Positions 36,601 to 48,200 are shown, numbered from the stretch's first letter. The stretch is DNA of 64,000 nt from Tubulanus polymorphus (GCF_964204645.1 NC_134028.1:8163001-8227000), one strand, 5' to 3'. Made by a program: numbers and translations. Notes: generated from the sequence alone by a model not told the origin.

Positions 36601-39600
36601 TTGTAAATCAGTACGCACCATTAATTATCAAACTGTTGATTAATGATTTTGCTCCGGGAGTCATTTGCAAACAACTAGGCCTCTGCACTGCTGTTCGTAA
36701 GTATTCTATAGAAATCTCATGCTCAATGAGGCTAGAAAAAATTGATACGTTGTTTCACCTTTCTGCTGAGCTTAAAAAAGCTGTCCCAAGCAGCCACCTA
36801 TCTCTACCTTCCTTGTACATTACTTTTTTGCTAAATCATTATCAAGCTAATCATGAATTGATTGAAATTTATTGTGGTTTCCAAAAGTGCCCTGGCTGAT
36901 TAGGAGAAACAAGGTATCGTTTTTCTTTAGCCTTATTATTGTGTGTGTACAGTGTTGGTGAATTCGTAAACCCCAGGACCTGGTTCCACAGTTGTGAGTT
37001 TTAAGATTTGACTCTTGAAAATCCCCGCCGCCCCCCTCCCCCCCGCTTGCACACGGATTAGTCCAAAAATGGTCTCAAATTTAAGGTTATAGACTAAGAC
37101 TGGCTATAGAACTAAGTTCGTCTTAAGCCGGGCATAGGTCATCCTTGTGACAGCTTGCGACCGCCAGCGACAATCGCGTCGCAACAATTCACCGACCTAC
37201 GCTACCTTGCGACGGGTTGCGACTGGCAGCGATGCCAGTCGCAATGAGTCGCACATGTTCTACTTTCTGCAACGCGACGCGACCGTCGCAACTGACCAAC
37301 GCGCTCTTGCGACTGGGAGCATCTAGACGCAGACAGTCGCTGGAAATCACATCGCAACCGACTTACGCCCCCACTTGTGACGCAACGTGACGATTGCGTC
37401 GCGAGGTCGACCTACACCCGGCTTTAGACTGGTCTTTTCTTGAATCCATCTAAGCTATCACTGTGAAACCAGCTATCACTAGATATATGGTCCTCGCTTG
37501 AAACTTGGCACTATCCCTCACAAAATGCTTATCGTCGTTGGCTCTGTAGCAAACGCAGATGTTACTTCCCTGGTCAAACCAAGTTTGATACTTGTGCTTA
37601 TGATCGGAAGTGTCACTGGTCACATTCATCGTCGATTGGCACTTAAAGTAATTGTTATTACTGTGTCCATTCAATGCTGTTGCTTTGATATGAAGTTATA
37701 ATGACTGGCAAAATTTCAATACTTCAAGCGATAGATATTTATTGATGTTTTTATACTGTCTACATGTACCGGAAATTGTTTCGTTACAGAGACCCAAGTC
37801 CGAGCGAGTGGTGAGGTTTGTCAGTTGTGCAAAACGGTTATGTCGTATTTGGCTATGCTCTTGAAGGAACAGTCGACCGTACAAACGATCGACCACGCAG
37901 TCGAACGAGTTTGCAACTTCTTACCAGCTGCGATGAAAAAACCGGTACGTACTGAACTCTATTGGTGGGATCCAACATCGATCACTGGAAATATTTTGTC
38001 AGCCATTCCTAATTTTATACAGACACAGACCAGACCATTATCGTCAGTTTTACTTCATCAAAGTTAGTTTTTTTTCGATCATCTATAAACTGGATTTTTT
38101 TCTTGAATCCATATGTTATCAAAAGAGTGCCGGTAATTAGGTACATAATTACAAGAGTAACTTTTCAACTCAGTGTTTGGTATAGTTTTCACTGGTAATT
38201 GACGAGAAAAATGCCACAAATTCCTTCTATTTTGAGAAAGAGGAAATTAGAAATTTTTGAAGTCATACAGTAAATAGACTACGCCTAAATTTGTACAGTT
38301 AGTACCAGAATTTGTTACCCAATTAGGCCAAATTAGTAAGGGTAGGAATTTGCTTACAAAACCACCGGACTGACAATTTTTGCGAGATAAACAGTACAAA
38401 TTTAGAGGGTGCCTACTATAGCAGGGATATGAAAGTGATGCAGACGCCTTAAAATTCCTTCTATCCCGGAATGGCTGATTTGTAGGGACCCTGTAGTCGC
38501 CTTGCTTATCCCAAGGTGATCAAAGCTATTGACCATCACCTCTGATATTAATAGGGAAGGGTCACTGACAGTGCAGTAAATTTTCAATCAATAACTGTCT
38601 CTGAATTCTTCACTGCACTTGTTGAGAAGAAAACCTTCGGAATTGTTTATTTCATGTACGTTATATTTTTCAGTGTGACGATATGATAGAACAATACGGA
38701 CCGTTTATCATTCAAAAATTGGACCAGCAGCTCATAAACCCTGCCGATGTTTGTGCCGTAAGTGTTCGACTGCAACTATTATATTCTTCAATACAACAGT
38801 ACGAATGGCACTGATTTATTCTAATAATTTTAGAAAACAGGGAAAAAACAGAGAACTAATTTCTCTAAGGGAAAACACATGGAATTCGATATACCATTAA
38901 CCCTTTCAGTGCGGTGTAAGAATCAGTGATGGATTTTGCTAGTACACCGCATTGTGGTGTATTGATTTAATTAGTAATTACTAATTATCTCTCTTGAAAG
39001 ATGGCAGCACCTGTCAAACATAGTGAAATATTATAACTAACGATATACCGCGCCAGGGTGTAGACGCACTATAGTGCTATTCCCGTTATTCAACACACTA
39101 GGGTGGAATTTTTCAGAATTTTCAAATTATCTTCAGCACTATAGGATATTAACTAGCCAGCACTGAAAGGGTTAACTTTGAAAAACAGAGAAAATGCAAC
39201 TGAATTGTTCCTAATTTTATTTTCATGATCTGTTGTAGGAGATTCGTCTGTGCACGGCGGCTAAAAAACCGACTATCGGCCTCGTTCATTTGCTCGGCGG
39301 TGAGAAATGTACGTACGGCCCGGCGTACTGGTGCGCAAGTGTTCAGAATGCTAAAAGATGTCAGGTGAATATGGTTCCAATGAGCTTTACTGGTTCTGAC
39401 GAATTTGAACTACAGTGCAATAGAATTAACTTAGTTAAGGCTAGAAAAATATGCAATGGTTTTGTGGCATCTGGGGCTCAAAAGTTGGTCATAGTTGACT
39501 GGTGAACAAATACATAGACTTGTCGCTCAATTGTCACTATGGCATTTGTCCACTGGTTAGCTCTAACCTAGTTTAGAGCACAGGCCCCTATATGTGAAAT

Positions 39601-40206
39601 TATATCGGAAATATGGATCAGATATATCCATTCATTATAACCAATAGGCTGACGAAACTAACAAATCGAACTTTCTCATTTCGGTCGAAATGTATGATTT
39701 CTTACAGCCAATGAATTGTCTATTGAAAATAGTCCACGGGAACATTTTGAAATTTGTCAGTTATAACCATGGTTTCTCATTGTTACTATTTTTGGTGGTT
39801 GTTACCCCGATTTAGGAGTTGCCCCTAGGGATAACTTCGATACCAGTCTATAAATCCGGCACCTGGTGTTTTGTGGGGTTTTACTGTATAAGTGATTAAA
39901 GGATGGTGGATACATCATACATATTTTACCAGTTAACGTAACACCAAAGTTCACGTGAATTTAAAACCCACTATATACAGAATTTGAGAGATTATAAACG
40001 AATCTGACACCTGATGATGATCTCTAGTGAAAGTTCGAAATGTTGTGTATTTTGATCTTTTAAATTCAGTATATAGTGAGTTTTAAACTTATTATCTTTT
40101 CTCCGAGTGTTGCTATTCTACTGAAGTACAGGTTATTCGAATGTTTCTTTTCGTATATTTTCAGGCTATGGAACATTGTCAGACTCACGTTTGGACTCGA
40201 GATTAA
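28731..40206 (+). CDS. PSAP: Prosaposin-like protein 1 (SapA, six SapB, SapA), 16 exons, complete
   Basis: A secreted/lysosomal saposin precursor whose SapB units bind and present lipids to hydrolases. Exons: 28731-28773, 29212-29357, 29721-29798, 30075-30140, 30881-31057, 32544-32624, 32686-32748, 33772-33834, 34102-34161, 34944-35435, 36154-36438, 36528-36696, 37790-37944, 38674-38757, 39239-39364, 40165-40206. They give 709 codons. A signal peptide (MMKILIIFAVLTASG) is followed by SapA (CTWGPSYWC...C..AVNHC), SapB1 (exons 3-5), SapB2 (exons 7-10), SapB3 (wholly inside exon 10), SapB4 (10-11), SapB5 (11-12), SapB6 (13-15) and a C-terminal SapA (CTYGPAYWC). Each SapB has six Cys and usually an N-A-T glycosylation site after helix 1. 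Exon 6 is an extra helix-1 half-domain (QCTICKAIL...NNATE), so it may be alternative to exon 7. Human prosaposin has four SapB domains. Confidence 0.93.
30398..30695. mobile_element. MITE, family A, expanded by a (GGCT)n tract
   Basis: The left end reads TAGAATAAAATGATATTTTG and the right end GGGAAACAATGTATAAATTT. The central GGC-rich spot seen in other copies has grown here to about 20 GGCT units (30556-30637). It lies in PSAP1 intron 4. Confidence 0.7.
32977..33187. mobile_element. MITE, family A, clearest copy
   Basis: The ends GGCTAGAATAAAATGATACC and GAGAAACAATGTATCAATTT (then TTTTAGCC) are near-perfect inverses. The centre contains GGCGGCCGGCCGGCCGG, the apparent seed of the GGCT expansion at 30556. 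It lies in PSAP1 intron 7. Confidence 0.75.
34767..34880. mobile_element. Short inverted-repeat element shared with PSAP2
   Basis: It starts GGATCCACTTCCACAGTTGT and ends in the approximate inverse, CCACTGTGGAGCCAGG. Related elements occupy the same intron (before exon 10) in each PSAP2 unit, for example 49347-49462. The insertion therefore predates the PSAP1/PSAP2 split. A further relative sits after exon 12 in both genes (36970 and 61746-61855). Confidence 0.6.
36730..36932. mobile_element. MITE, family A
   Basis: It begins GGCTAGAAAAAATTGATACG and ends GGAGAAACAAGGTATCG then TTTAGCC. It lies in PSAP1 intron 12 and is absent from the matching PSAP2 intron, so it inserted after the gene duplication. 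Confidence 0.65.
37134..37426. mobile_element. GC-rich MITE with repeated GTCGCAA words
   Basis: The ends TAAGCCGGGCATAGGTC and GACCTACACCCGGCTTTA are inverted repeats. The roughly 290-bp interior is much richer in G+C than its surroundings and is packed with TGCGAC/GTCGCA words on both strands. It is in PSAP1 intron 12 and absent from the same place in PSAP2. Confidence 0.65.
38897..39175. mobile_element. piggyBac-type MITE copy 2 (TTAA-flanked)
   Basis: A 279-bp element with ends TTAACCCTTTCAGTGCGG and CACTGAAAGGGTTAA, better preserved than the copy at 9160. It lies in PSAP1 intron 14. The matching PSAP2 intron, as far as it is visible, lacks it. Confidence 0.75.
39473..39588. mobile_element. 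MITE, family C copy 3
   Basis: The left end GGGGCTCAAAAGTTGG and right end GTTTAGAGCACAGGCCCC are inverse and related to the elements at 24853 and 27456. It is in PSAP1 intron 15. Confidence 0.5.
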
Positions 40207-40239
40207 GATTATAGAGAGCGCGCATTTTTTTTTTCAAAC

Positions 40240-40380
40240 AGTACGGGCGGATCTTGGTGACCAAGATCCCTTTATATTGAGTTTTTTAGAAAAAAAAATA
40301 AAGCGAAATCGCGTCGTTTTCATTCCTTAAATTTGATTTGTCCTTTTTCGTTAAGACCCTTGCCTAGATCCGCCCGTGCT
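40240..40380. repeat. Inverted-repeat element in the PSAP1 3' UTR
   Basis: The first 15 bases (AGTACGGGCGGATCT) are inverted at the end (AGATCCGCCCGTGCT) with one mismatch. The element starts 34 bp after the stop codon and contains the nearest AATAAA hexamer. Confidence 0.6.
40297..40302 (+). terminator. AATAAA poly(A) signal, probable PSAP1
   Basis: The hexamer lies 91 bp after the PSAP1 stop and inside the inverted-repeat element. It sits in an A-run, so a chance match is possible. Confidence 0.5.
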
Positions 40381-41371
40381 GCCCTCTCGGTCAACAATGA
40401 TTTCATATATTGATCTCGCGTCGTAATTCTGAACAGTACTTCGGGATGTTTACAAAACCTTTCACCCGCTATACAAGTTGGAATTTTGAAGAGCAAATCT
40501 GAAATTCTTTTTTTTATATAGATTAGCGGTAATTAGTCTGTAATTATTATATATGTGTTTTTATTTCCAATTCAAATTATTAATATATATATATCATATT
40601 TCGTATACCTAGCTTAATTTGGGCGTGATTTTTATTTGTCGCCTAATATAATAATAATCCAAAGCATTGAGGTGTTATTTTCTCTGAGGTGAAATTTTGG
40701 ATGTAGATATTTTCGGTAATGCATATGTTTAATTGTACGTGGATATTGAATGATAGAAATAATAGTGATTTTTTTTCTTTTCTATTTCTGGTAGCTAGAA
40801 ATAGGCTATATGATATGTTGACTGTGAATTGAATACACCATCTTTTATATCGAAAATTGGGGGTTGAAGTTAAATGCGGTAATATTTTGTGAAAATCAGT
40901 TTGGCAGGTGTGAATCTGCTGTCCCTCAGACGTTGGACACCTCATGGCCTAGCATACAATTTTTGATCGTCCAGTTGACTACTTGGGGTATTTTGAACTA
41001 GCTTATACGCCCAAAAATGTTGCCAGCACACTTTCATGAGGCGATTGTCCATACTTCACAATTCAATTGATCTTGGAGTAATCATTGTCAAATGATTAAT
41101 CTTGATCTTGGAGTAATCATTTGACAATGATTACTTCAAGAATTGATAGAGTGTTTTGTTAGAATGTAATTACTCGCATTATACTAAGGTTCATCTCACT
41201 GTTTAATTTAACGTTAAAGATTTATTAGTAATCTGGTATGACTAATGTAACTTTGGAAGTCATTCGGTGAAATGCGGTCCTTTTTTCTAAGCTTTGATAT
41301 ATATGTTATCACTCATTCTACGATACTAATGTATTTTGATTATGATGCTTGTAAGTTGTATATCGGTTGTA

Positions 41372-41547
41372 CAGTGGAACCTCGTTAATACGATTCTGTT
41401 TAAGACAAAACCTGTTCATTGCGATGATTTCCAGCATGTCCCGGCTAAGATATTTATATTATTCCTGATTTGGATAATACAAAATCTGTTTAATACGACA
41501 ATTTCGTCACTTTCGCCCACGAGATTCATATTAACGAGGTTCCACTG
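41372..41547. mobile_element. MITE with CAGTGGAACCTCGTTAA ends
   Basis: A 176-bp element whose ends CAGTGGAACCTCGTTAA and TTAACGAGGTTCCACTG are perfect inverses. Ends of this kind are common on pogo/Tigger-type non-autonomous elements. It lies between PSAP1 and PSAP2. Confidence 0.7.
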
Positions 41548-42092
41548 AATTATCTGGTAAAATCGCACATTCTTGAATCATCGCTGGTGCCGACTACGTC
41601 CTTCTCAATGGAAACAATGGTGAGAATTGATTTCACCGCGTGATTCAAGGAATTATTTTGGGAATAGTTGGATATTCTGTGATAAAATGTTAAATATTTG
41701 AAACTGTAAGGGAACATTGTTCTAATTATCAATCACTAAAATGATTTGTAATAAAAACACGATCTATCATGAACAATAATCTTGTCTTTATGGTTGACTT
41801 TGACTTCCTTATGGACGATTAATGAGAGTTCTTGATGAATACACTTATGAATATTGAAGATTTAGTATTTTTCTTATGATACGGCAGTTAAAGGATGCAG
41901 GCTTTAAGTGACATCCTGATGCCGGAGATCCCACCCAGCAGGCCTACCCCTTGTACACTCAATTCTGAGACTAAGAGGTGTGTCCAGACGCCTGTCGTTA
42001 TGTCAGCATTTTAACCCAGTTTTCGGGAATAGAAACCGGTATTCAAAACTTCAATCGTCCGATTTAAAAATGGATTTAGATATACCAATTGT

Positions 42093-42121
42093 ATACAACC
42101 ACTGTAATAGAGTGGTTGTAT
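42093..42121. repeat. Perfect 11-bp hairpin upstream of PSAP2
   Basis: ATACAACCACT and AGTGGTTGTAT pair across a 7-base loop, 88 bp before the PSAP2 start codon. I see no equivalent before PSAP1. Confidence 0.5.
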
Positions 42122-42208
42122 AACGTGCCATATTTGATTCAGCTTTGAAACCGAACTTCACATCAGGACTGGGTGAACAGTGTCAGTCAGTGAGACGCTT
42201 CTGGCGAT

Positions 42209-45200
42209 ATGGTGAAGATTCTTATTATATTTGCCGTACTGGCGGCGTCCGGTAAGTGTTGTATCGTCGTCAGATAACGATTTTTTCGACTTGATTTGAT
42301 AATCAAATTTTTAAAAACAAAACAAGGCCAAATTTTGCATTTTTTTCTGAAAAAATTGACAACTTTTTTCATATATATGGCCCTCTAGCTGCTGGTCCTG
42401 GGCCAGTGCCTCGGGCTCAGTTGACAATTATATTTGTTCCCATACTCCTTCCGGTTGCTATAGCCTAGGCTTAAGCGACTACAGTAGTCCTTTATTGCTG
42501 GCCCAGTTTCACGAAAAAGTTTAAGCCTAAATGGCTAAGTTTGAATCGTTGTCCTATTTGAATACATCTACATGAAGAAATCAATGGCAATTACACCAAA
42601 AATTTGAGTTAAACTTTTTTGTGAAACAAAAAGGTTTAAGGCCTTAAATCGATCTAATTTCTTCATTAGTTCAATTCATCTTAAATCGATTTAATCCTTT
42701 CTGTGAAACTGGGCCCCAGGTAGAGAAAAAAATGTAGGTATAAAGCCAAGTGAAGTTCTTTTTATATATTTGAGCAACGTTTCAGCTTGAGCCACCGGCG
42801 TATTTTGTTCTCGAGAACCTCTTTACATCATTCTGAATTACCGTGGGATTTTTGTAATATGGCACTAAGCTATGGTGGCTGATAAGGGCCATAGCAAAAA
42901 ATTTCTGGTATGCAATTCAGGGCGCCAGAACGCCAAAACTATGGTGGCTGATAAGGGCCATAGCGTAAAATTCCTGGTATGTAAATGAGGGCGCCAGAAC
43001 GCCAGAACGCCAAAACGAAAAAAAACGTCCAATTTTCTCTGAAAGTTCGTTTTGGCGCGCCAAAACAAAGAAAATTCCGTTTTGGCGCCCCCGCCAAAAC
43101 GAACTTTCATTTTGGCGCCCCCGCCAAAACGAACTTTCGTTTTGGCGCCCCCGCCAAAACAACGAAAAACGTCGAAATTTCTCTAAAAGTTCGTTTTGGC
43201 GCGCCAAAACGGAGAATATTCCGTTTTGGCGCCCCCGCCAAAACGAACTTTCATTTTGGCGCCCCCGCCAAAACGAACTTTCGTTTTGGCGCCCCCGCCA
43301 AAACAACGAAAAACGTCGAAATTTCTCTGAAAGTTCGTTTTGGCGCGCCAAAACAAAGAAAAGTTCGTTTTGGCGCGGTTATTTTCGTTTTGGCGCCCCC
43401 GCCAAAACAAGCATTCAACCACAGTAAAATTATTTTTCAAATTGGCGCGTTGATCTTGTGTGTAATTTGCATAAATTTGCATAAATGAAAATATTTTACG
43501 TATATATAGAATTATTTTACGTGGTTTAAAGTTCGTATTGGCGGGGGCGCCAAAACGAAAGTTCGTTTTGGCGGGGGCGCCAAAACGGAATATTCGTTGT
43601 TTTGGCGCGCCAAAACGAACTTTCAGAGAAAATTGGACGTTTTTCGTTGTTTTGGCGGGGGCGCCAAAACCAAAGTTCGTTTTGGCGGGGGCGCCAAAAT
43701 GAAAGTTCGTTTTGGCGGGGGCGCCAAAACGGAATTTTTTTCCGTTTTGGCGCGCCAAAACGAACTTTCAGAGAAATTTCGACGTTTTTCGTTGTTTTGG
43801 CGGGGGCGCCAAAACCAAAGTTCGTTTTGGCGGGGGCGCCAAAATGAAAGTTCGTTTTGGCGGGGGCGCCAAAACGGAATTTTTTTCCGTTTTGGCGCGC
43901 CAAAACGAACTTTCAGAGAAATTTCGACGTTTTTCGTTGTTTTGGCGGGGGCGCCAAAACCAAAGTTCGTTTTGGCGGGGGCGCCAAAATGAAAGTTCGT
44001 TTTGGCGGGGGCGCCAAAACGGAATTTTCTTTGTTTTGGCGCGCCAAAACGAACTTTTAGAGAAAATTGGACGTTTTTCGTTGTTTTGGCGGGGGCGCCA
44101 AAATGAAAGTTCGTTTTGGCGGGGGCGCCAAAACGGAATATTCTCCGTTTTGGCGCGCCAAAACGAACTTTTAGAGAAAATTGGACGTTTTTTTTCGTTT
44201 TGGCGTTCTGGCGTTCTGGCGCCCTCATTTACATACCAGGAATTTTACGCTATGGCCCTTATCAGCCACCATACAAAACAAAAAAAAGTCCAATTTTCTC
44301 TGAAAGTTCGTTATGGCGCGCCAAAACAAAGAGAATTCCGTTTTGGCGCCCCACCCAAAACGAACTTTCATTTTCGCGCCCCCGCCAAAACAACGAAAAA
44401 CGTCCAATTTTCTCTGAAAGTTTGTTTTGGCGCGCCAAAACAAAGATTATTTCGTTTTGGCGCGGTTATTTCCGTTTTGGCGCCCCCACCAAAACAAGCA
44501 TTCAACCACAGTAAAATTATTTTTCAATTTGGCGCGTTGATCCTGTGTGTAATTTGCATAAATTTGCATTTATAGAATTATTTTTCGTGGTTGAAAGTTC
44601 GTTTTGGCGGGGGCGCCAAAACGGAATATTCTTTGATTTGGCGCGCCAAAACGAACTTTTAGAGAAATTTCGACGTTTTTCGTTGTTTTGGCGGGGGCGC
44701 CAAAACGGAATTTTCTTTGTTTTGGGATCTGATGTGAAAAATCTATTTCCAGCGAGTGCATCACCATTACTGGGTACCGATCGATGTACGTGGGGACCGT
44801 CGTTCTGGTGCAGTCACATCAGCCATGCTTCTGAATGTCGCGCCGTAAATCACTGTATCGACACTGTTTGGAGTAAACAAAAACTCCCCACTGAACCGGT
44901 ACGGTCTATCTATTCGAAAAATAGGTCTATTAGGGCCAAATTCAATATTCGCAATGTTTCATTTCGTTAAATACGTATGAAAACATTTGGATACCTTAAA
45001 AATGATGACTCCACTGTGGTCAAACCTCGGTACGTTATCTGCCTCCATCGCATATCCATAAGCCTTGATTATTCGTCAAAAAGTCATCAAAGTCCAAATA
45101 ATGACAGATTGGATAGGACTAATCGAGATCAATAAAATTCTGGATTAGGCCTATAAACTAAAATCGGCGCATTAAGACGGTTTTATGCAAGTTCATTTCT

Positions 45201-48200
45201 TATTCATAAATATTTTTTTCTACACGCAATTTCTAGAAAAATGGGGAAATTTGTACATTATGCGAAGGCGTCATTGCGCAAGTCAAACAAATGTTGCTTG
45301 ATCCAAATGCTAATGTAAGTAATGTAATTAGGTATATGTAGCTCATACCGCCTACAGATTTATTCTTTCTTTTGAAAAAAACTTCTGGGGTATTGTTTGT
45401 ATTTGTTGGGAATAAAGAACCCTGGGGATGTAATTGTGCAGAAAAATGATACACGTATATTTCAATTTCCGGAAAAATAAGCCAAGACTGAATAAGGCCC
45501 CAGTTAGATATAGCCTGCCTGGGATGGCAGTGGCCTAAGGATTTTACCAAAAATCCATACAGTTTGAATATTGATGAATTCGTAATTATGTTTTTATTCA
45601 GGCTCAAGTGAAATCCTTCCTGGATAAAAGCTGTACTCTTTTGCCTGAAGTTGAGTCGCAAAGACAGGTTTGTATTAGGCTGAGTTTTACTGGACACGCA
45701 GATACGACCCATGATCGTAAAACTATCTGCTCTGTGGCCTGGATCGTGTGAAATGAAATGATTGCTAAAGAAATTTAGTGAAATTGCTTCAAATGAATAG
45801 GGAGTTAAAAGTAAATTTCAACGTAAGAAGCTTGTTTAGGAAAATGTCAATACGAGTTTTGGGAAGGTTGAAATGCTGTATTGAAAATAAAAACAGGATT
45901 CACATAATGTTCAAATAATTCTTTCCAGGGTTGAAAAATAAACTGAATAGGCTAGAATAAAATGATATCTTGTTTCTCCGAATCGACCGGGTTATTTTGT
46001 AAACTGCAATGAAATTTTTAACCAGTTCGTTTCTAAAACATCCGGGTCTGTTATGATTAGCTTGATCATGATTTTGAAAAAAGTAATGCACAGGGCCGGG
46101 TAGATAGGTGTTCTACTATTATTAGATATTAGAGGGAAGTTTCCAGTTATCAGGCGCCATTTTGAGGCGGACCCACAGATCCCGCATTGTTGGACAGATT
46201 TTAACATTTTTAAACTATAGCACCTTTAGCGCGATTCAATGTAGTCCATCCCACTTTTGCCTCAAAAATCAAAGTCATGCATCGTTAGAAAGGTGACAAT
46301 TTCTATTTTCTGATGTCAATGTAGAATTTTGACAGAAAATCGACAGTCGACCACTCGCGCGCGCTTTGCGCTTAACTTAACAGGTGACCACGCGCGTTTC
46401 TATGAAGATATTTTTACGTATATTTTTAAACTGTAATGGTATCCGATTGTTGCAGCCGATAAAAATGAAATAAACACCATCAGAAAATAGAGATTGTCAC
46501 CTTTCTAACAATGCATGACTTTAATTTTTTTGCCAAGAGGGGTATAGACTACAATTAATCGCGCTTAAGGTTTTAATGTAAAAAATGTTAAAATCTGTCC
46601 AACAATACGGGACCTGTGGGACCGCCTCAAAATGGCGCCTGGTAAGTGAAAACTTCCCTATCCTGGTAAAGAAATTTAGCTAAGTTATAGTAGTTTGGGG
46701 ATGGTTGAGATGTTAAGATTAAGATTGATTTGACTGTTTTGTCGATTGAATATTTTCAGTGTACGCAAATAGTGAACACGTACAACAATGAAGTGATTCA
46801 GATGATCAAAAGTAAATTGTTACCGTGTCAAATCTGCGCCGCCCTGAAATTGTGCCCGGTAGCAGCTGCTGATGGAAAAACGACACCGAACCGTGAGAGC
46901 AGTCTGAAGTTCACACCTCTGAAAGCGCCCAGTGCTCGGGTATGTCAATTATGAGAAATAGTGTTACTAAGGTTTCATTTATAAGAATTAGCAATCTTTG
47001 CGGACAAGGTTTCCCAGTAAGTCATTGATCCTTGGTAAAATAGTACTCGGGAAATCTCGGTTTTCGAAAACAGGTATGATGGGTTTCTAATGGCACCAAG
47101 AATTATTGATTACAAAAAAATATTTGTTTGAAAATTTTTTTGTTCATACTTTATTAAATAGATTTTATTTCGATGTAATTTTGTTTTCGAGCTAGGGTAC
47201 GATAGCTCTGAGATCTAGGATCTAAGATAGCTCTAAGATCTAGATCGAACCTAGGACTAACCACTTAAATTTAATAAACAGGTGCATTAGCATCATTGTA
47301 TAAAAAGGCTCATTCCCTCGTACTACGTACTTGCTGTTGATTCACGCGAGAAATTCTGAGAGTTTCAAATACAGAATTCGTAGAATATGTAGAATTATAG
47401 AGAGTACGGTATGTAATACGTTCAATCGAAACCTGCCTCAGTCGTATTATTTCGAATATATTTGTTTTCTAATGTGATGACTTTCATCTCTTATTCTGAC
47501 CACTCTTGTCGACCTAGTCATATTTTCTACCACTCTGATTTTTATCTTTCGCACATCAATCCACTCTCCAATGTCAATTTTTTTTTTCCAATAATTATTA
47601 TACCTCATCCAACTCTTCTCTCACTCACTTGACCAGCACTCAACCTCTCGTCTCTCCTTGTCCACTTATTTTGCAACCTCATATAATTACCTACCTTTAT
47701 CCTTTCATTCTCACCCTCTACATTTTCTACCGTTTTCCTCAATACCCCTTGTTTAGGTCAGCCGTCTGTAAAGCCATTCTGAACGTGGCTATAGATTTCG
47801 TCAGCGACAATGCGACCAAGGTAAACAATTCAAAAACTTCCTTCATGTTGTAAATATTAAATGTTTATTATATTTTCAGTGCGACCTGTGCAAAGTTGCA
47901 TTTCAAGTGGCTAAAGTTATGTTCGATGATAAGAAGTCTCAGGTAGACCCGATATCTATGTGCTTGGCATGACTTGTTTCAAAATCGGCTTAAATATTTA
48001 TCTTCTATCGCATTTCTATCGTCTTTTTAACATTTGGCTTTGTGTTTATTTTTAACTAACTTTACTGAACTTCTAATTTGAATTCCTGCATATATCAATA
48101 AATCTTGCACGTAAATCATCTTCTAGGATATTGGTTGTTTGTTTGTTTGTTTGTTTATTCATCATTCATTTAATTTGAAAACTCATTTATGGATTTTATT

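Larger units (their letters stand above)
40207..42208. other. Spacer between PSAP1 and PSAP2
   Basis: A 2.0-kb spacer containing the PSAP1 3' UTR with its poly(A) signal, two short inverted-repeat elements (40240-40380 and 41372-41547), a small inverted repeat near 41060-41150 and the PSAP2 upstream region. I see no coding exon; the open frames here are short and without similarity. Confidence 0.5.

Noticed and set aside
42865-44726. CRISPR-like repeat array
   Set aside because: The spacers are not unique, the modules are palindromic and alternate in orientation, and the context is an animal intron.
42865-44970. Long open reading frames on both strands (up to 287 codons) rich in FGAPAKTNF/ARQNELSEKF repeats
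   Set aside because: They follow from the stop-free palindromic repeat, appear in several frames at once, and lie inside PSAP2 intron 1. No start, signal or family supports a protein.
45233-45712. 159-codon minus-strand frame covering PSAP2 exons 3-4
   Set aside because: It is antisense to clearly spliced saposin exons and has no family similarity.
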